From contig JAAESM010000016.1 of assembly GCA_024229395.1 (NCBI GenBank), forward strand, positions 1-64,000: a DNA stretch of 64,000 bases, given 5' to 3'. Positions within the stretch are counted from its first letter, which is position 1. Each line of letters opens with the position of its first letter. Origin of the DNA: Planctomycetota bacterium (GTDB lineage Bacteria; Planctomycetota; UBA1135). Shown in pieces: positions 44,087 through 53,572 of the stretch. The translations under genes were made by a program, and so were the position numbers. The notes under the pieces are model-generated. The model did no database searches, had not been told where the DNA came from, and saw nothing but the letters and a program-made list of their open reading frames with translations.

Positions 44087-45439
44087 ATGCCTTACATCCA
44101 GAACTCGGATGCCGATCGTGAGCAGATGCTTGCGGAGATCGGTGTGAGTTCGGTCAAGGAACTGTTCGAATCCATTCCCGCCGACATGCACGTCGATGGT
44201 GATTTGGAGATCGAGCCAGGCCTGGCCGAAGAACCTCTTTCGCGGCATCTGCAGGAGCTTGGCTCCAGCAACATGCCAGCCGCTGGATCCTGCTTCTTGG
44301 GCGGCGGTTTCTACGATCACTCGTGGCCGGCGATCGTCGACCACGTCATGGGTCGTTCGGAATTCCTGACCGCCTACACGCCTTACCAGCCGGAGTGCTC
44401 GCAAGGCACGCTGCAGGTGATTTATGAATTCCAGTCGATGATCGCGGAGATGTGCGGCTGCGAAGTCGCCAACGCCTCGATGTACGACGGCGCCACTGCT
44501 GCTGCGGAGGCTGCGTTGATGGCACTGGCTCAAACACGCCGCAAGAAGGTCGTGGTTTCTGCCGGTCTGCATCCAGACACGCGCGAGACCATCAAGACCT
44601 ATCTGAAGCACCTTGATGCCGAAGTCGTGGAAGCGCCCTTGGTTGATGGCGTGACCGAATGGGGCAAGTTGATCGACGACAAGACTGCGGCCGTATTGGT
44701 GCAGCAGCCAAACTTCCTTGGCAACATCGAGAAGATGGCGCCGATCGCCGAGGCCGCCAAAGAGGTCAAGGCCATGTCGGTCGCTTCGATCTACCCGGTC
44801 GCCATGGGATTGTTGCAGTCACCTGGCAAGCAGGGCTTCGACATCGTGGTCGGTGAAGGCCAATCGTTGGGCGTGCCACTTGGATATGGCGGTCCTAGCT
44901 TCGGCTTCTTCGCCACCAGCCAAAAGGCCGTGCGCAAGATCCCTGGTCGTTTGGTCGGAATCTCCACCGATACCGAGGGACGCCGCGCTTACACGCTGAC
45001 TTTCCAGACGCGTGAGCAGCACATCCGTCGCGAGAAGGCAACTTCGAATATCTGCACCAACAATGCATTGATCGCCTTGCGCGGTTGTGTGCACATGGCA
45101 GCACTGGGCCCAATGGGTTTGGAAGAAGTGGCCTGCGTGTCTCGGCAACGCATGTTGGAGTTGGTCGAGAGCCTTGAGGGTGTTGGTGTCTACCGCGCCT
45201 TCCCTGGCCAAGCCTTCTTCAATGAAGTGACTTTCCGCGTGGAGAGCACTGAGATCGCCCTACGCTTCAAGGAGATGTTGCGCGATCGTGGCCTGTTCGG
45301 GGTTTTACCGCTGGATCGCTGGTACGACGACATGAACGGCCTGTTCACTTTGGCATGTACGGAGCGCACGCGCCCGGAAGACATTGCTGAGCTGGTCGCA
45401 GTCGCCAAGACTGCCTGCACCATGGAGGTGGCACGATGA
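44087..45439 (+). CDS. gcvPA: Glycine dehydrogenase (decarboxylating) subunit 1
   Basis: This 450-residue protein is the N-terminal half of the P protein in split form. It starts MPYIQNSDADREQMLAEIG and has SNMPAAGSCFLGGGFYDHSWP, TPYQPECSQGTLQVIYEFQ and GEGQSLGVPLGYGGPSFGFF. The split PA/PB form is common in Gram-positive bacteria, archaea and several other phyla. It overlaps gcvPB by four bases (ATGA), which fits equal expression of the two subunits. Confidence 0.96.
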   Translation: MPYIQNSDADREQMLAEIGVSSVKELFESIPADMHVDGDLEIEPGLAEEPLSRHLQELGSSNMPAAGSCFLGGGFYDHSWPAIVDHVMGRSEFLTAYTPYQPECSQGTLQVIYEFQSMIAEMCGCEVANASMYDGATAAAEAALMALAQTRRKKVVVSAGLHPDTRETIKTYLKHLDAEVVEAPLVDGVTEWGKLIDDKTAAVLVQQPNFLGNIEKMAPIAEAAKEVKAMSVASIYPVAMGLLQSPGKQGFDIVVGEGQSLGVPLGYGGPSFGFFATSQKAVRKIPGRLVGISTDTEGRRAYTLTFQTREQHIRREKATSNICTNNALIALRGCVHMAALGPMGLEEVACVSRQRMLELVESLEGVGVYRAFPGQAFFNEVTFRVESTEIALRFKEMLRDRGLFGVLPLDRWYDDMNGLFTLACTERTRPEDIAELVAVAKTACTMEVAR

Positions 45440-46893
45440 ACCTGACTCCCGTCAACTTGTTGTTCGAGGACTCGCGTCCAGGACGTCGCTGCGTGCAAAC
45501 GCCAGGTGCAGACCTGAAAGCTGCAGTCAAGGGCTTGCCTATGGAAGAGCGTCGGGATGCGCCTCCAAGCTGGCCAGAGACTGGTGAGCTGGATTTGGTG
45601 CGTCACTTCACGCGCTTGAGCCAGAAAAACTTCGCCATCAGCACCAACTTCTACCCCTTGGGTTCGTGCACGATGAAGTACAACCCGGTGGTGCATGAGT
45701 CGATCGCCGCACGCCCCGAATGGACCGGCTTGCACCCTTTGCAGGATGACAGTTCGGTTCAAGGCGCTTTGCAGTTGATGTTTGACTTGGCCGCTGACTT
45801 GGGTGTGGCCACTGGTTTACCAGGAGTCACTTTGCACCCAGCTGCTGGTGCGCATGGTGAACTGACCGCCTTGATGGTCCTGCGCGCCTGGTTGGATGAG
45901 CGCGGCGATCACGAGCGGCGCACTATCCTGATTCCGGATAGCGCGCATGGCACCAACCCGGCGTCGTGCACTCTGGCTGGCTTCAAGGTGGAAACCATCA
46001 AGTCTTCCGAGCGCGGCTTGTGCGAGGTGGAAGACCTGAAGAGTCATCTTGGCCCGCATGTAGCTGGCTTGATGATCACCAACCCGAACACCCTTGGTCT
46101 GTTCGAGGATGACATCGCCGAGATCTGTGAGTTGATCCACGAGTGTGGCGGCAAGGTCTACATGGATGGTGCCAACTTCAACGCCATCATGGGTGTGGCC
46201 CGTCCTGGTGATTTTGGTGTCGACATGATGCACTTGAACTTGCACAAGACCATGTCCACTCCGCACGGTGGTGGTGGCCCTGGCTCCGGTCCGATCTGCG
46301 TGACCGAGGAACTCACCAAGTACCTGCCTGCACCTGCAGTCGTGGAGAATGATGGCGAGTACAAGATGGTCACTCCAGAAGCCAGTATTGGCCGCGTACG
46401 TGGATTCCACGGCAACTTCATGGTGCTGTTGCGCGCGTACAGCTACGTCAAGCGTTTGGGCGCTGAAGGCATCCGCCGGGTTGCCGAGAACGCGGTGATT
46501 AATGCCAACTACCTGCGCGTGAAGTTGCGTGATCACTGGCGTGTGCCACACGATCGCATCTGCATGCACGAGTTCGTGGCGCGGCCGAAACGCGAGATGA
46601 GGGATGCTGGCATCCACACCCTCGATGTGGCCAAGCGTTTGATCGAATTGGGCTACCACCCGCCAACGGTCTACTTCCCGCTGGTGGTTCCGGAGGCCAT
46701 CATGATTGAGCCGACCGAAACCGAGTCCAAGGAGACTTTGGATGAGTTCGCCAACGCGTTGATCCAAGTCGCCAAGGAATGCTTGGCCGGCGAGGAGTTC
46801 CTGCATGATGCGCCACGCAACATGCCGGTATCGCGCGTCGACGAAGCTGCAGCGGTCAAGAAGCCGCAACTAGCTTTCCGTCAAGGCGAGTGA
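45436..46893 (+). CDS. gcvPB: Glycine dehydrogenase (decarboxylating) subunit 2
   Basis: This 485-residue protein is the catalytic C-terminal half of the P protein. Its PLP lysine is K271 in HLNLHKTMSTPHGGGGPGSG. Other blocks are FYPLGSCTMKYNP, LHPAAGAHGE, PDSAHGTNPAS and NPNTLGLFE. With gcvPA it decarboxylates glycine and loads lipoyl-GcvH. The stop overlaps the GTG start of lipM. Confidence 0.97.
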   Translation: MNLTPVNLLFEDSRPGRRCVQTPGADLKAAVKGLPMEERRDAPPSWPETGELDLVRHFTRLSQKNFAISTNFYPLGSCTMKYNPVVHESIAARPEWTGLHPLQDDSSVQGALQLMFDLAADLGVATGLPGVTLHPAAGAHGELTALMVLRAWLDERGDHERRTILIPDSAHGTNPASCTLAGFKVETIKSSERGLCEVEDLKSHLGPHVAGLMITNPNTLGLFEDDIAEICELIHECGGKVYMDGANFNAIMGVARPGDFGVDMMHLNLHKTMSTPHGGGGPGSGPICVTEELTKYLPAPAVVENDGEYKMVTPEASIGRVRGFHGNFMVLLRAYSYVKRLGAEGIRRVAENAVINANYLRVKLRDHWRVPHDRICMHEFVARPKREMRDAGIHTLDVAKRLIELGYHPPTVYFPLVVPEAIMIEPTETESKETLDEFANALIQVAKECLAGEEFLHDAPRNMPVSRVDEAAAVKKPQLAFRQGE

Positions 46894-47675
46894 ATTTGAG
46901 CATTCCGCAACAGCCAAACAAAGGGCGACGTCTTCATGACGACGCCCTAGCTGGCGCGGACAACATGGCACGCGATGAAGCGTTGCTGACCGAGCGCAAG
47001 GTGCCCACCTTGCGCTTTTATTCTTGGTTGCGCCCCACCTTGTCGCTGGGTTATTTCCAAACCGCCGACGACCTTCCTTTGGAGCAGATGCGCGCGCAGG
47101 GTTTCGACATCGTGCGCCGTTCGACCGGTGGCAAGGCCATCCTCCACCAGCATGAGCTGACCTACTCCTTGTGCGTGCCGGAGACTGGCGCCATTCAGGG
47201 CGGACCAGCTGCGGCCATGAGCGCGATTCATGAAGCGCTGGCGTCGGAATTAGTGCGGCAGACTGGCGAAGTGGGCACTCTGGGCACCGCCGCCGGCAGC
47301 AAGCGTGCAGACAACAACATCTCCATGCGCGCAGACTCCACCTTGCTCTCCGACAACAGCGGCAGTGCTTGGTGCTTCGAGGACAGCTCACCACTGGACC
47401 TGATCCTGGAGCAACGCAAGCTGCTCGGTAGCGCTGCACGTCGCAAGAATGGCTGGGTGCTATTTCACGGTTCTTTGGTCCTACAACGACCTGAAGCCAA
47501 CCCCGGCATTGCCGAACTCGGCTTCCAACCCAACCTGGAAGGCTTGACCACCGCCTTGGGCCATGCCCTCAACTACCGCTTTGAAGATGGCTTATGGAGC
47601 CCCGAAGAATTGCAGCAAGCTGAGCGCATCAGACAGGAAAAATACGCCCGCGAAAGCTTTACACTAATGCGCTGA
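46890..47675 (+). CDS. lipM: LipM-type octanoyltransferase (lipoate/biotin ligase family)
   Basis: This protein of about 261 residues belongs to the LplA/LipM/LipB family. It has [37 protein letters not shown], the LipM-like Cys in [15 protein letters not shown], and [20 protein letters not shown]. The Cys favours a thioester-forming octanoyltransferase over an ATP-dependent ligase. It would modify GcvH made from the same transcript. A GTG at 46890 overlaps the gcvPB stop; a TTG at 46896 is the alternative start. The stop shares a base with the thyA ATG. Confidence 0.85.
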   Translation: MNLSIPQQPNKGRRLHDDALAGADNMARDEALLTERKVPTLRFYSWLRPTLSLGYFQTADDLPLEQMRAQGFDIVRRSTGGKAILHQHELTYSLCVPETGAIQGGPAAAMSAIHEALASELVRQTGEVGTLGTAAGSKRADNNISMRADSTLLSDNSGSAWCFEDSSPLDLILEQRKLLGSAARRKNGWVLFHGSLVLQRPEANPGIAELGFQPNLEGLTTALGHALNYRFEDGLWSPEELQQAERIRQEKYARESFTLMR

Positions 47676-48454
47676 TGAAAGCCTACCTCGATCTAGTCCG
47701 TGACATCCTGGAGAACGGAGAGGAACGCGGTGACCGCACCGGCACCGGCACCATTTCCATTTTCGGCACGCAGAGCAAATACGATCTGCGCGAAGGCTTC
47801 CCGCTGTTGACCACCAAGAAGGTGTTGTTCACTGGCGTGGTGCGCGAGCTGCTGTGGTTTTTGCGCGGCTCCACCAACATCAACGATGACCTCACCCAGC
47901 ACACGCCGATCTGGAACGCGTGGGCCGATGACGATGGCGAGCTAGGTCCAATCTATGGCCATCAATGGCGCAACTGGGGCGGCCTTGGCATTGACCAGAT
48001 CCAAAACGCGCTGCACAAGATCAAGACCGATCCATCCTGCCGTAGGATTATCGTCAGCGCGTGGAATGTCGGCGACATTCCAGACATGAAACTGCCACCC
48101 TGTCACTTGCTGTTCCAGTTCTACGTGATCAATGGTCGCTTGGATTGTCAGCTCTACCAACGCTCAGCTGATGTGGCTTTGGGTGTGCCATACAACATTG
48201 CCAGCTATGCCTTGTTGATGATCATGATGGCGCAGGAGTGCGGGCTGGAGCCTGGCATCTTCACCCACACCTTGGGCGATGCGCACCTCTACTTGAATCA
48301 CCTCGATGGCATTCGCAAGCAACTGGAACGCACGCCGAAGGCCTTGCCGCAAGTGCGCGTGGCCGTGAAGCCGGTCGATGAAGTGTGCTTTGAAGATATC
48401 GTGCTGCTCAACTACGAGCACGATCCCTTCATCCGCTTCGAGGTCGCAGTTTGA
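47675..48454 (+). CDS. thyA: Thymidylate synthase
   Basis: A 259-residue ThyA methylates dUMP with methylene-tetrahydrofolate. The catalytic Cys143 is in [13 protein letters not shown]; other blocks are [41 protein letters not shown] and [19 protein letters not shown]. It is linked by one-base overlaps to lipM upstream and coupled to folA downstream, so it is probably controlled with the gcv genes. Confidence 0.97.
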   Translation: MKAYLDLVRDILENGEERGDRTGTGTISIFGTQSKYDLREGFPLLTTKKVLFTGVVRELLWFLRGSTNINDDLTQHTPIWNAWADDDGELGPIYGHQWRNWGGLGIDQIQNALHKIKTDPSCRRIIVSAWNVGDIPDMKLPPCHLLFQFYVINGRLDCQLYQRSADVALGVPYNIASYALLMIMMAQECGLEPGIFTHTLGDAHLYLNHLDGIRKQLERTPKALPQVRVAVKPVDEVCFEDIVLLNYEHDPFIRFEVAV

Positions 48455-48978
48455 GCTTCCAGGTCATCGTCGCCATGGATTGTGCTCGCGGCATCGGCCG
48501 TGATGGCGATATGCCGTGGCATTTGCCCAGCGACCTGAAGTACTTCGCCAAGATCACCAAAGGGGAAACCGCGCAAACCGGTGGCGCGCTCAATACCGTC
48601 ATCATGGGGCGCAAGACTTGGGATTCGATTCCCGAACGATTCCGGCCGTTGGCAGGGCGCACAAACATCGTCATCAGCCGCCAAAGGGATTTGCCGATGG
48701 AAGGCGCCGCGCTCGCGCAATCGCTCGAGCAAGCCCTGGAGATGGCCGACAGCAGCAGTGACTGCTTTGTGATCGGTGGCGCGACGATCTATGAAATGGC
48801 GTTAGCGCACCCGGATTGCGGAGACCTGCTCATTACTGAGATCGACTCCGATTTCGATTGTGCGGTATTTTTCCCGGCGCTGGATGGTTTTGAGCGTATC
48901 GAACAGGGCGAACGCAGCAGCGATGGCGACTTGAACTTGCGCTTCTGCCGCTGGCGACGCTGCCCCCAAGCGCAGTAG
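48451..48978 (+). CDS. folA: Dihydrofolate reductase
   Basis: A 175-residue DHFR, starting from TTG at 48451, which overlaps the thyA stop (TTGA). Blocks include [63 protein letters not shown] and [14 protein letters not shown]. It regenerates tetrahydrofolate from the dihydrofolate that ThyA produces. The length is slightly above the E. coli enzyme. Confidence 0.95.
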   Translation: MSFQVIVAMDCARGIGRDGDMPWHLPSDLKYFAKITKGETAQTGGALNTVIMGRKTWDSIPERFRPLAGRTNIVISRQRDLPMEGAALAQSLEQALEMADSSSDCFVIGGATIYEMALAHPDCGDLLITEIDSDFDCAVFFPALDGFERIEQGERSSDGDLNLRFCRWRRCPQAQ

Positions 48979-48988
48979 AGTAGAAACG

Positions 48989-50653
48989 ATGGCTTCCCCC
49001 ACCTCGCACGCTGCAAGCGATTCACATCCAGTGACGATTCGTGAATCCGTGCCTGCAGATCGTGAGGCGATTGCCAATCTTTTGCACAGCACTTTCGTGG
49101 ATGAGCTTGGCCAATACCAAGATGATGGCAGTGGCCATCACGTCGACAAGTTCGACGCCAAGAACACCTACTTCTTGGCAGAAAACGACGGCAAGCTAGT
49201 CGGTGCCATCGCGGTCCATGGCAGCCCACCGTTCTCGGTGGCCGCGCGCTTGCCTGAAGGCGCGAGCATGGCAGAACTGTCCGACCACCCCTTGGAAGTG
49301 CGCTTGCTTTGCGTGGCCCCTGGTTTGCGTTTCTCGCGCATCGCCTTCCGCCTGATGGCAGCGTCGTATCGCTATGCCGTTGCGCATGGCTATCGGGAGC
49401 TTTGGATCTCTGGGGTCAGCGAGCAACTGCCGCTCTACCGCAAGCTTGGCTTCAAAGAGCTTGGTCCGCCAGTCGCTGCTGGCGATTCCTTCTTCTCGCC
49501 GATGCGCGTCAAGACCGAAGGACTGCCAGCTGGTCTGCGCCGCGAAGCCATGACCGAGAAACTACAACCGGTCGCCCCAAAGCTGCTGAACCTGCTGCCG
49601 GGCCCGGCACGCTTGCGCCCCGAAGTCCAGGCCGCCGCTGCCAAGGATCCGATTTATCACCGCAGCGCTGAGTTCTTGCGCCTGACCCAAGAGGTCGCCG
49701 AGCATCTTCGCGACTGGCAGCTGCCGGAGCGCATTGCCTTGTTATCTGGCGGTGGCACCTTGGCGAATGATGCGGTTGCCAATGCCTTGAGCCGCTTGCC
49801 TAAAGCGAGCACCAATCCCGGCGTGATCCTGACTTCCGGTGAATTCGGAGATCGCCTTGCCAAGCATGCCCATGCTGCTGGCTTGGAATTTGATCTATTG
49901 CGAGGCGCTTGGGGTGAAGCCTGGCCTATGGAGGAGCTGCGCGAGCTGTTGGCCACGCGCCAACCAGCTTGGATTTGGGGCGTGCATCTGGAATCCAGCA
50001 CCGGAGTGTTGAACCCTGCCGCTGAGTTGCTTGCGATGGTCGACCGCCAACAAGTGGCTGTGTGTCTTGATTGCGCCAGCAGCCTCGGCGGAGTGGAAAT
50101 TCCGATTGGCGCCGCCATGGTCAGCAGCGTTTCCGGCAAGTCCTTGGAAGCGATTCCTGGCATTGCAGTGATTGCCGCCGACCCCTTCTGGGTTGGCGAG
50201 ATTCGTCACCACACCAGTAGTTCCAGCAGTCATTGCCCACCGGGCTTGGACCTGCTCGAAGCCTGGCAAGCGTCGGAGCCGCCGCACACTCTGGCTTCGC
50301 AACTGTTATTGCCCTTGGCGGTCAGTTTGCGCAACGCCTGCAACCCTACGCAGGCACCGCAGCGCTTACAAAGGCAGATCGAGATGGGCCGTCATGTGCG
50401 CGAACAACTGCGAAAATGTGGCCTGCGCATTGTGGCCTCGGAGCAAGATGCTTCGTCCACGTTGACCACCTTCGAAGCTCCTGCTGGCTTCACCACCATT
50501 GAGTTCCTGGAGCGCGCGCGTGCCTGGGGCTTCCAGCTTGCTGGACAAAGTCGTTATCTACGCAGACGACGGCTGGCGCAGATCGCCACTTTGGGCGATT
50601 TCAGTGAGAGCGACCTGAGCGCTTTCTTTGGCGCGCTGCGTTTCCTGACCTAG
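48989..50653 (+). CDS. Fusion of a GNAT acetyltransferase and a class V aminotransferase-like domain
   Basis: This 554-residue protein has two domains. Residues 15-175 are a GNAT N-acetyltransferase (TIRESVPADREAIANLL, VRLLCVAPGLRFSRIAFRLMAASYRYA, LPLYRKLGFKELGPP). Residues about 195-554 resemble PLP-dependent class V aminotransferases of the alanine-glyoxylate or serine-pyruvate type: NLLPGPARLRPEVQ, LSGGGTLANDAVAN, CLDCASSLGGVEIP, and the likely PLP lysine in SVSGKSLEAIPG. The join is continuous, with no frameshift. It follows folA by 10 bp and ends the one-carbon operon, so glycine or serine metabolism is plausible; the substrates are not proven. Confidence 0.82.
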   Translation: MASPTSHAASDSHPVTIRESVPADREAIANLLHSTFVDELGQYQDDGSGHHVDKFDAKNTYFLAENDGKLVGAIAVHGSPPFSVAARLPEGASMAELSDHPLEVRLLCVAPGLRFSRIAFRLMAASYRYAVAHGYRELWISGVSEQLPLYRKLGFKELGPPVAAGDSFFSPMRVKTEGLPAGLRREAMTEKLQPVAPKLLNLLPGPARLRPEVQAAAAKDPIYHRSAEFLRLTQEVAEHLRDWQLPERIALLSGGGTLANDAVANALSRLPKASTNPGVILTSGEFGDRLAKHAHAAGLEFDLLRGAWGEAWPMEELRELLATRQPAWIWGVHLESSTGVLNPAAELLAMVDRQQVAVCLDCASSLGGVEIPIGAAMVSSVSGKSLEAIPGIAVIAADPFWVGEIRHHTSSSSSHCPPGLDLLEAWQASEPPHTLASQLLLPLAVSLRNACNPTQAPQRLQRQIEMGRHVREQLRKCGLRIVASEQDASSTLTTFEAPAGFTTIEFLERARAWGFQLAGQSRYLRRRRLAQIATLGDFSESDLSAFFGALRFLT

Positions 50654-50773
50654 CAGAGCCCTGGTTTAGGCAAAGAATGGTGGTCCAAAGGCCGAGTTCG
50701 CCATTTTTCCGACGCGAAGGCGCCTTTCCCGAGCTATTCTTTAACATCAACCCCCCTCGGTTGGAAATAGTGC

Positions 50774-52012
50774 ATGAAATTCGTCCAAACCACTCTCCTC
50801 ACCCTCCTGACCACAATGCTCTGTGGCGCAGCACTTTACGGCCAAACCGTAGTTTTGGACGAGGATTTCTCTAGTGGCGTCCCGCCAACTGGCTGGATTC
50901 ATGAAAACGTCAATGGCAATACTTCCGCTGGATGGGTGCCGGATGGCGGTGGTCGAGCCTGGCATGAAGACTACGCAGGCGCCACCACCATCAACCGTTT
51001 GGTCTCGCCCAGCTTCAGCCTGGCCGGCATGACCCAAGCTTTCCTGCACTTCGAGGGCGAAACCAATTACGCCACTTACTTGGCGAATCACCCCAACAGC
51101 ACTGGTGACGGCATCTCGAATTTCGAGATTAGTACCGATGGCGGTGTGACCTGGACTGTGGTGTGGACCGATACTTCACAAGCCAACGGCAGCTATGGCC
51201 CAAGTCTCAGCCTGAACACCTACCTTGGCCAGACCAACGTGCAGGTCGGCGTCTACTTCTACGGCACCTTTGCGCAGGAATGGTGGGTCGACAACGTAAT
51301 TGTTGATGACACCCCAGTCGCAGTCATCGATACCTGGGTCAACCCTGCCAATCAGCACCCTTATTACCTGATTGGTGAAACCGACTGGGCCTCGGCGCAA
51401 GCCATGGCCACCTCCCTTGGCGGTGCCTTGGTTTCGATCTCCGACGCTGCAGAGAATGCATGGGTCCGCAGCCACGCAGGCAACATCGATTGCTGGATCG
51501 GCATCAACGACATCGACGCCGAAGGCTCGTCGGCGTGGATCAGTGGAGAACCGGTGCTCTACACCAACTGGGCTGCCGGCGATCCAAGCACCGGCACCTT
51601 GGGCCAAAGCGAAGACTATGGCTTGATGTACGGCAGCAACGGCACTTGGGCAGACTTCGATAGCAACCGCACCGCCCGCGGTATGGTCGAGATCTCAGAA
51701 CCAGTCCTGGCTTATGAAAGCCTTGTCGCTGGTCAACTCAGCACCATCGCTTGCGCCGGCTTGAAGATCGGTTCGCGCGTGGTTTTCGTGTTCTCGCCAA
51801 ACGGCGCTGGCCCGACCAATACTTCCTTCGGAATACTGGATGTGGACATGGACTTCGTTTCGCCCTTGTTCTGGGCGCGGAACGGTCGCTTCGAATTCAC
51901 CACCGTGGTTCCTCTGTCGTTGGCCGGCAGCACCCTGTATGGCCAATGCATTGCACTGAATGCTGACAACAGCACCGAGCTTTCGAACTCGATGGCGGTG
52001 CCTGTCAACTAA
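50774..52012 (+). CDS. Secreted protein with C-type-lectin-like domain
   Basis: This 412-residue protein has a signal peptide ending LYGQ (about residue 24). A beta-sandwich like the cleaved-adhesin/MAM type follows (DEDFSSGVPPTGWIHENVNG to WWVDNVIVDD). A C-type-lectin-like domain comes at about 193-315 (YYLIGETDWASAQAMATSLGGALVSISDAAENAWV, CWIGINDIDAEGSSAWISG, TNWAAGDPS). The last 90 residues form the short Ig-like C-terminal module seen in planctomycete secreted proteins. It probably binds glycans or acts in adhesion outside the cell. A strong terminator follows. Confidence 0.82.
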   Translation: MKFVQTTLLTLLTTMLCGAALYGQTVVLDEDFSSGVPPTGWIHENVNGNTSAGWVPDGGGRAWHEDYAGATTINRLVSPSFSLAGMTQAFLHFEGETNYATYLANHPNSTGDGISNFEISTDGGVTWTVVWTDTSQANGSYGPSLSLNTYLGQTNVQVGVYFYGTFAQEWWVDNVIVDDTPVAVIDTWVNPANQHPYYLIGETDWASAQAMATSLGGALVSISDAAENAWVRSHAGNIDCWIGINDIDAEGSSAWISGEPVLYTNWAAGDPSTGTLGQSEDYGLMYGSNGTWADFDSNRTARGMVEISEPVLAYESLVAGQLSTIACAGLKIGSRVVFVFSPNGAGPTNTSFGILDVDMDFVSPLFWARNGRFEFTTVVPLSLAGSTLYGQCIALNADNSTELSNSMAVPVN

Positions 52013-52057
52013 GCAACTCCAGTCCCCCTAGAGCCCGATTGCTGAGGGCAAAAAGAA

Positions 52058-52095
52058 AACCGCCGCAAGCAGATGCTTGCGGCGGTTCCTTTTTT
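52058..52095. terminator. Bidirectional terminator shared by the lectin-like gene and tRNA-Gln
   Basis: A perfect 13-bp stem (AACCGCCGCAAGC with GCTTGCGGCGGTT) and 4-nt loop is followed by CCTTTTTT on the plus strand and TTCTTTTTG on the minus strand. Its plus-strand T-tract reaches the 3' end of the tRNA-Gln gene. Confidence 0.9.
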
Positions 52096-52169
52096 GGCAA
52101 CCCGGCCAGGACTTGAACCTGAAATGACTGGACCAAAACCAGTTGTGTTACCAATTACACCACCAGGTT
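52095..52169 (-). tRNA. tRNA-Gln (UUG)
   Basis: Read on the minus strand, acceptor AACCTGG pairs with CCGGGTT (one T-G pair), then discriminator G and encoded CCA. The anticodon stem ACTGG/CCAGT holds TTTTGGT with anticodon TTG. The T-arm contains GTTCAAGTC. 75 nt including CCA. Confidence 0.95.
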
Positions 52170-52261
52170 ATGAGCCGCAGATTCTACGCAGCCGAGAGCA
52201 ACTCGGCAAGCCCGAAACGCCCAGAAAAGCGGGAATGAGCATCAATGCAGGCGGCGCAAGC

Positions 52262-53572
52262 TCAGGAGAGCTGCGGCAGGCCATTCATCCCGCGGCGCAG
52301 CATATCCAGGGCGTCGCGCACCGATTGGCGTTGGATTGCATCCCGGCCTGCACGGGCGAACTGAAGACGACAGATGCTGTAATCGGTATCCGGGCCGCTG
52401 ATTGCGAGACAAACAGTGCCGACGGGCTTCTCTTCCGTCCCACCGCCTGGACCGGCTATTCCAGTAATGGCCAGCGCCCAATCACAACCGGACACTTGGC
52501 GAGCGCCACGGGCCATGGCGGAAGCAACCTCCACCGAAACCGCCCCGAACTGCTCGAACAGATCGGCAGGTACTTGGAGTTGCTGCTGCTTGGCTTGATC
52601 CGAGTAAGTGACCCAACCATGACTGAAGACCTGTGAGGCTCCAGCAACGCCTGTAATCGCCGCTGCGAGACGTCCGCCGGTACAAGACTCAGCTACCGCC
52701 ACGGTCTGCCCAGCCTTCTGCAAGGACTCCACAGCGATACTGGCCATGGTCTGGGCGTCGCGCCCCCACCACAAGGTGCCAAGACGCTGCTGCAGATCCT
52801 GCAAAGTAGTCTCGAGCAGATGCTCTGCCGGCTCGGTGGGCTCCTCGGAGCGCGCCAAAACCGAGATCGACACCTTGTCGGCATTGGCGGTGATGCCCAA
52901 ACGCGGATTGCCACCATCAATGATCAGTTCACGCAGGTGCTCTTCGACCACCGACTCGGGTGCGCCGGCAGTGTGCAACACGCCATGCGCTAGACTCGAG
53001 CCAGCGCGGAAACGTTGTTCCAGGTCCTCACTGGCTCCACCATCACGGAAAGTACTGATGCACTCAACCGGCGGGCCGGGTAAGCAGTACAGACGAGTTC
53101 GAGTACCAAGATTAACCATGAATCCCCACGCCGAGCCAACTCCATTGCGCAGCGGCTCCGCGCCTGCAGGCATGCTCGCTTGAGCCAGGAAAGCCTCGGT
53201 GGCAGGATGGTCGTGGTACTTCTTATAGACCTCGGCAAGATGCTCAACCGCCCCATCGACGGGAATCGGAATCACCTGCACGCCAAGGCTTGCGGCGACG
53301 TCGTCACGCGTGCGGTCATCGGCGGTTGGGCCGAGACCACCGGTGGTCAAGATGACGTCGACGTGGTCGGCGAGCTGAGTGAGCAGGGCTTGAAGTTCAC
53401 CGATGCCGTCACCGACGGTGTACATCTTGGTGACATGAAGACCTTGCAGCAGCAGTTCGCGCGCGAAGGTGCCGGAGTTGGTGTCGGCGATGCGGCCCTC
53501 GAGTAGTTCCTCGCCAATCGAAATTACGACAGCGGTTGGAACCGAGCTTGCGTTGGGATTAGCAGCACTCAT
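52262..53572 (-). CDS. cinA: CinA-like competence/damage-inducible protein with PncC domain
   Basis: This 436-residue protein has the N-terminal molybdopterin-binding-like COG1058 domain (VVISIGEELLEGRIADTNSGTFA, LTTGGLGPTADDRTRDDVA). The C-terminal PncC domain follows (VAVAESCTGGRLAAAITGVAGASQVFSHGWVTYSDQAK, ALAITGIAGPGGGTEEKPVGTV). The domains hydrolyse ADP-ribose-type and NMN substrates in pyridine nucleotide salvage. Its start overlaps the tatC stop by four bases. Confidence 0.94.
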   Translation of the reverse strand: MSAANPNASSVPTAVVISIGEELLEGRIADTNSGTFARELLLQGLHVTKMYTVGDGIGELQALLTQLADHVDVILTTGGLGPTADDRTRDDVAASLGVQVIPIPVDGAVEHLAEVYKKYHDHPATEAFLAQASMPAGAEPLRNGVGSAWGFMVNLGTRTRLYCLPGPPVECISTFRDGGASEDLEQRFRAGSSLAHGVLHTAGAPESVVEEHLRELIIDGGNPRLGITANADKVSISVLARSEEPTEPAEHLLETTLQDLQQRLGTLWWGRDAQTMASIAVESLQKAGQTVAVAESCTGGRLAAAITGVAGASQVFSHGWVTYSDQAKQQQLQVPADLFEQFGAVSVEVASAMARGARQVSGCDWALAITGIAGPGGGTEEKPVGTVCLAISGPDTDYSICRLQFARAGRDAIQRQSVRDALDMLRRGMNGLPQLS

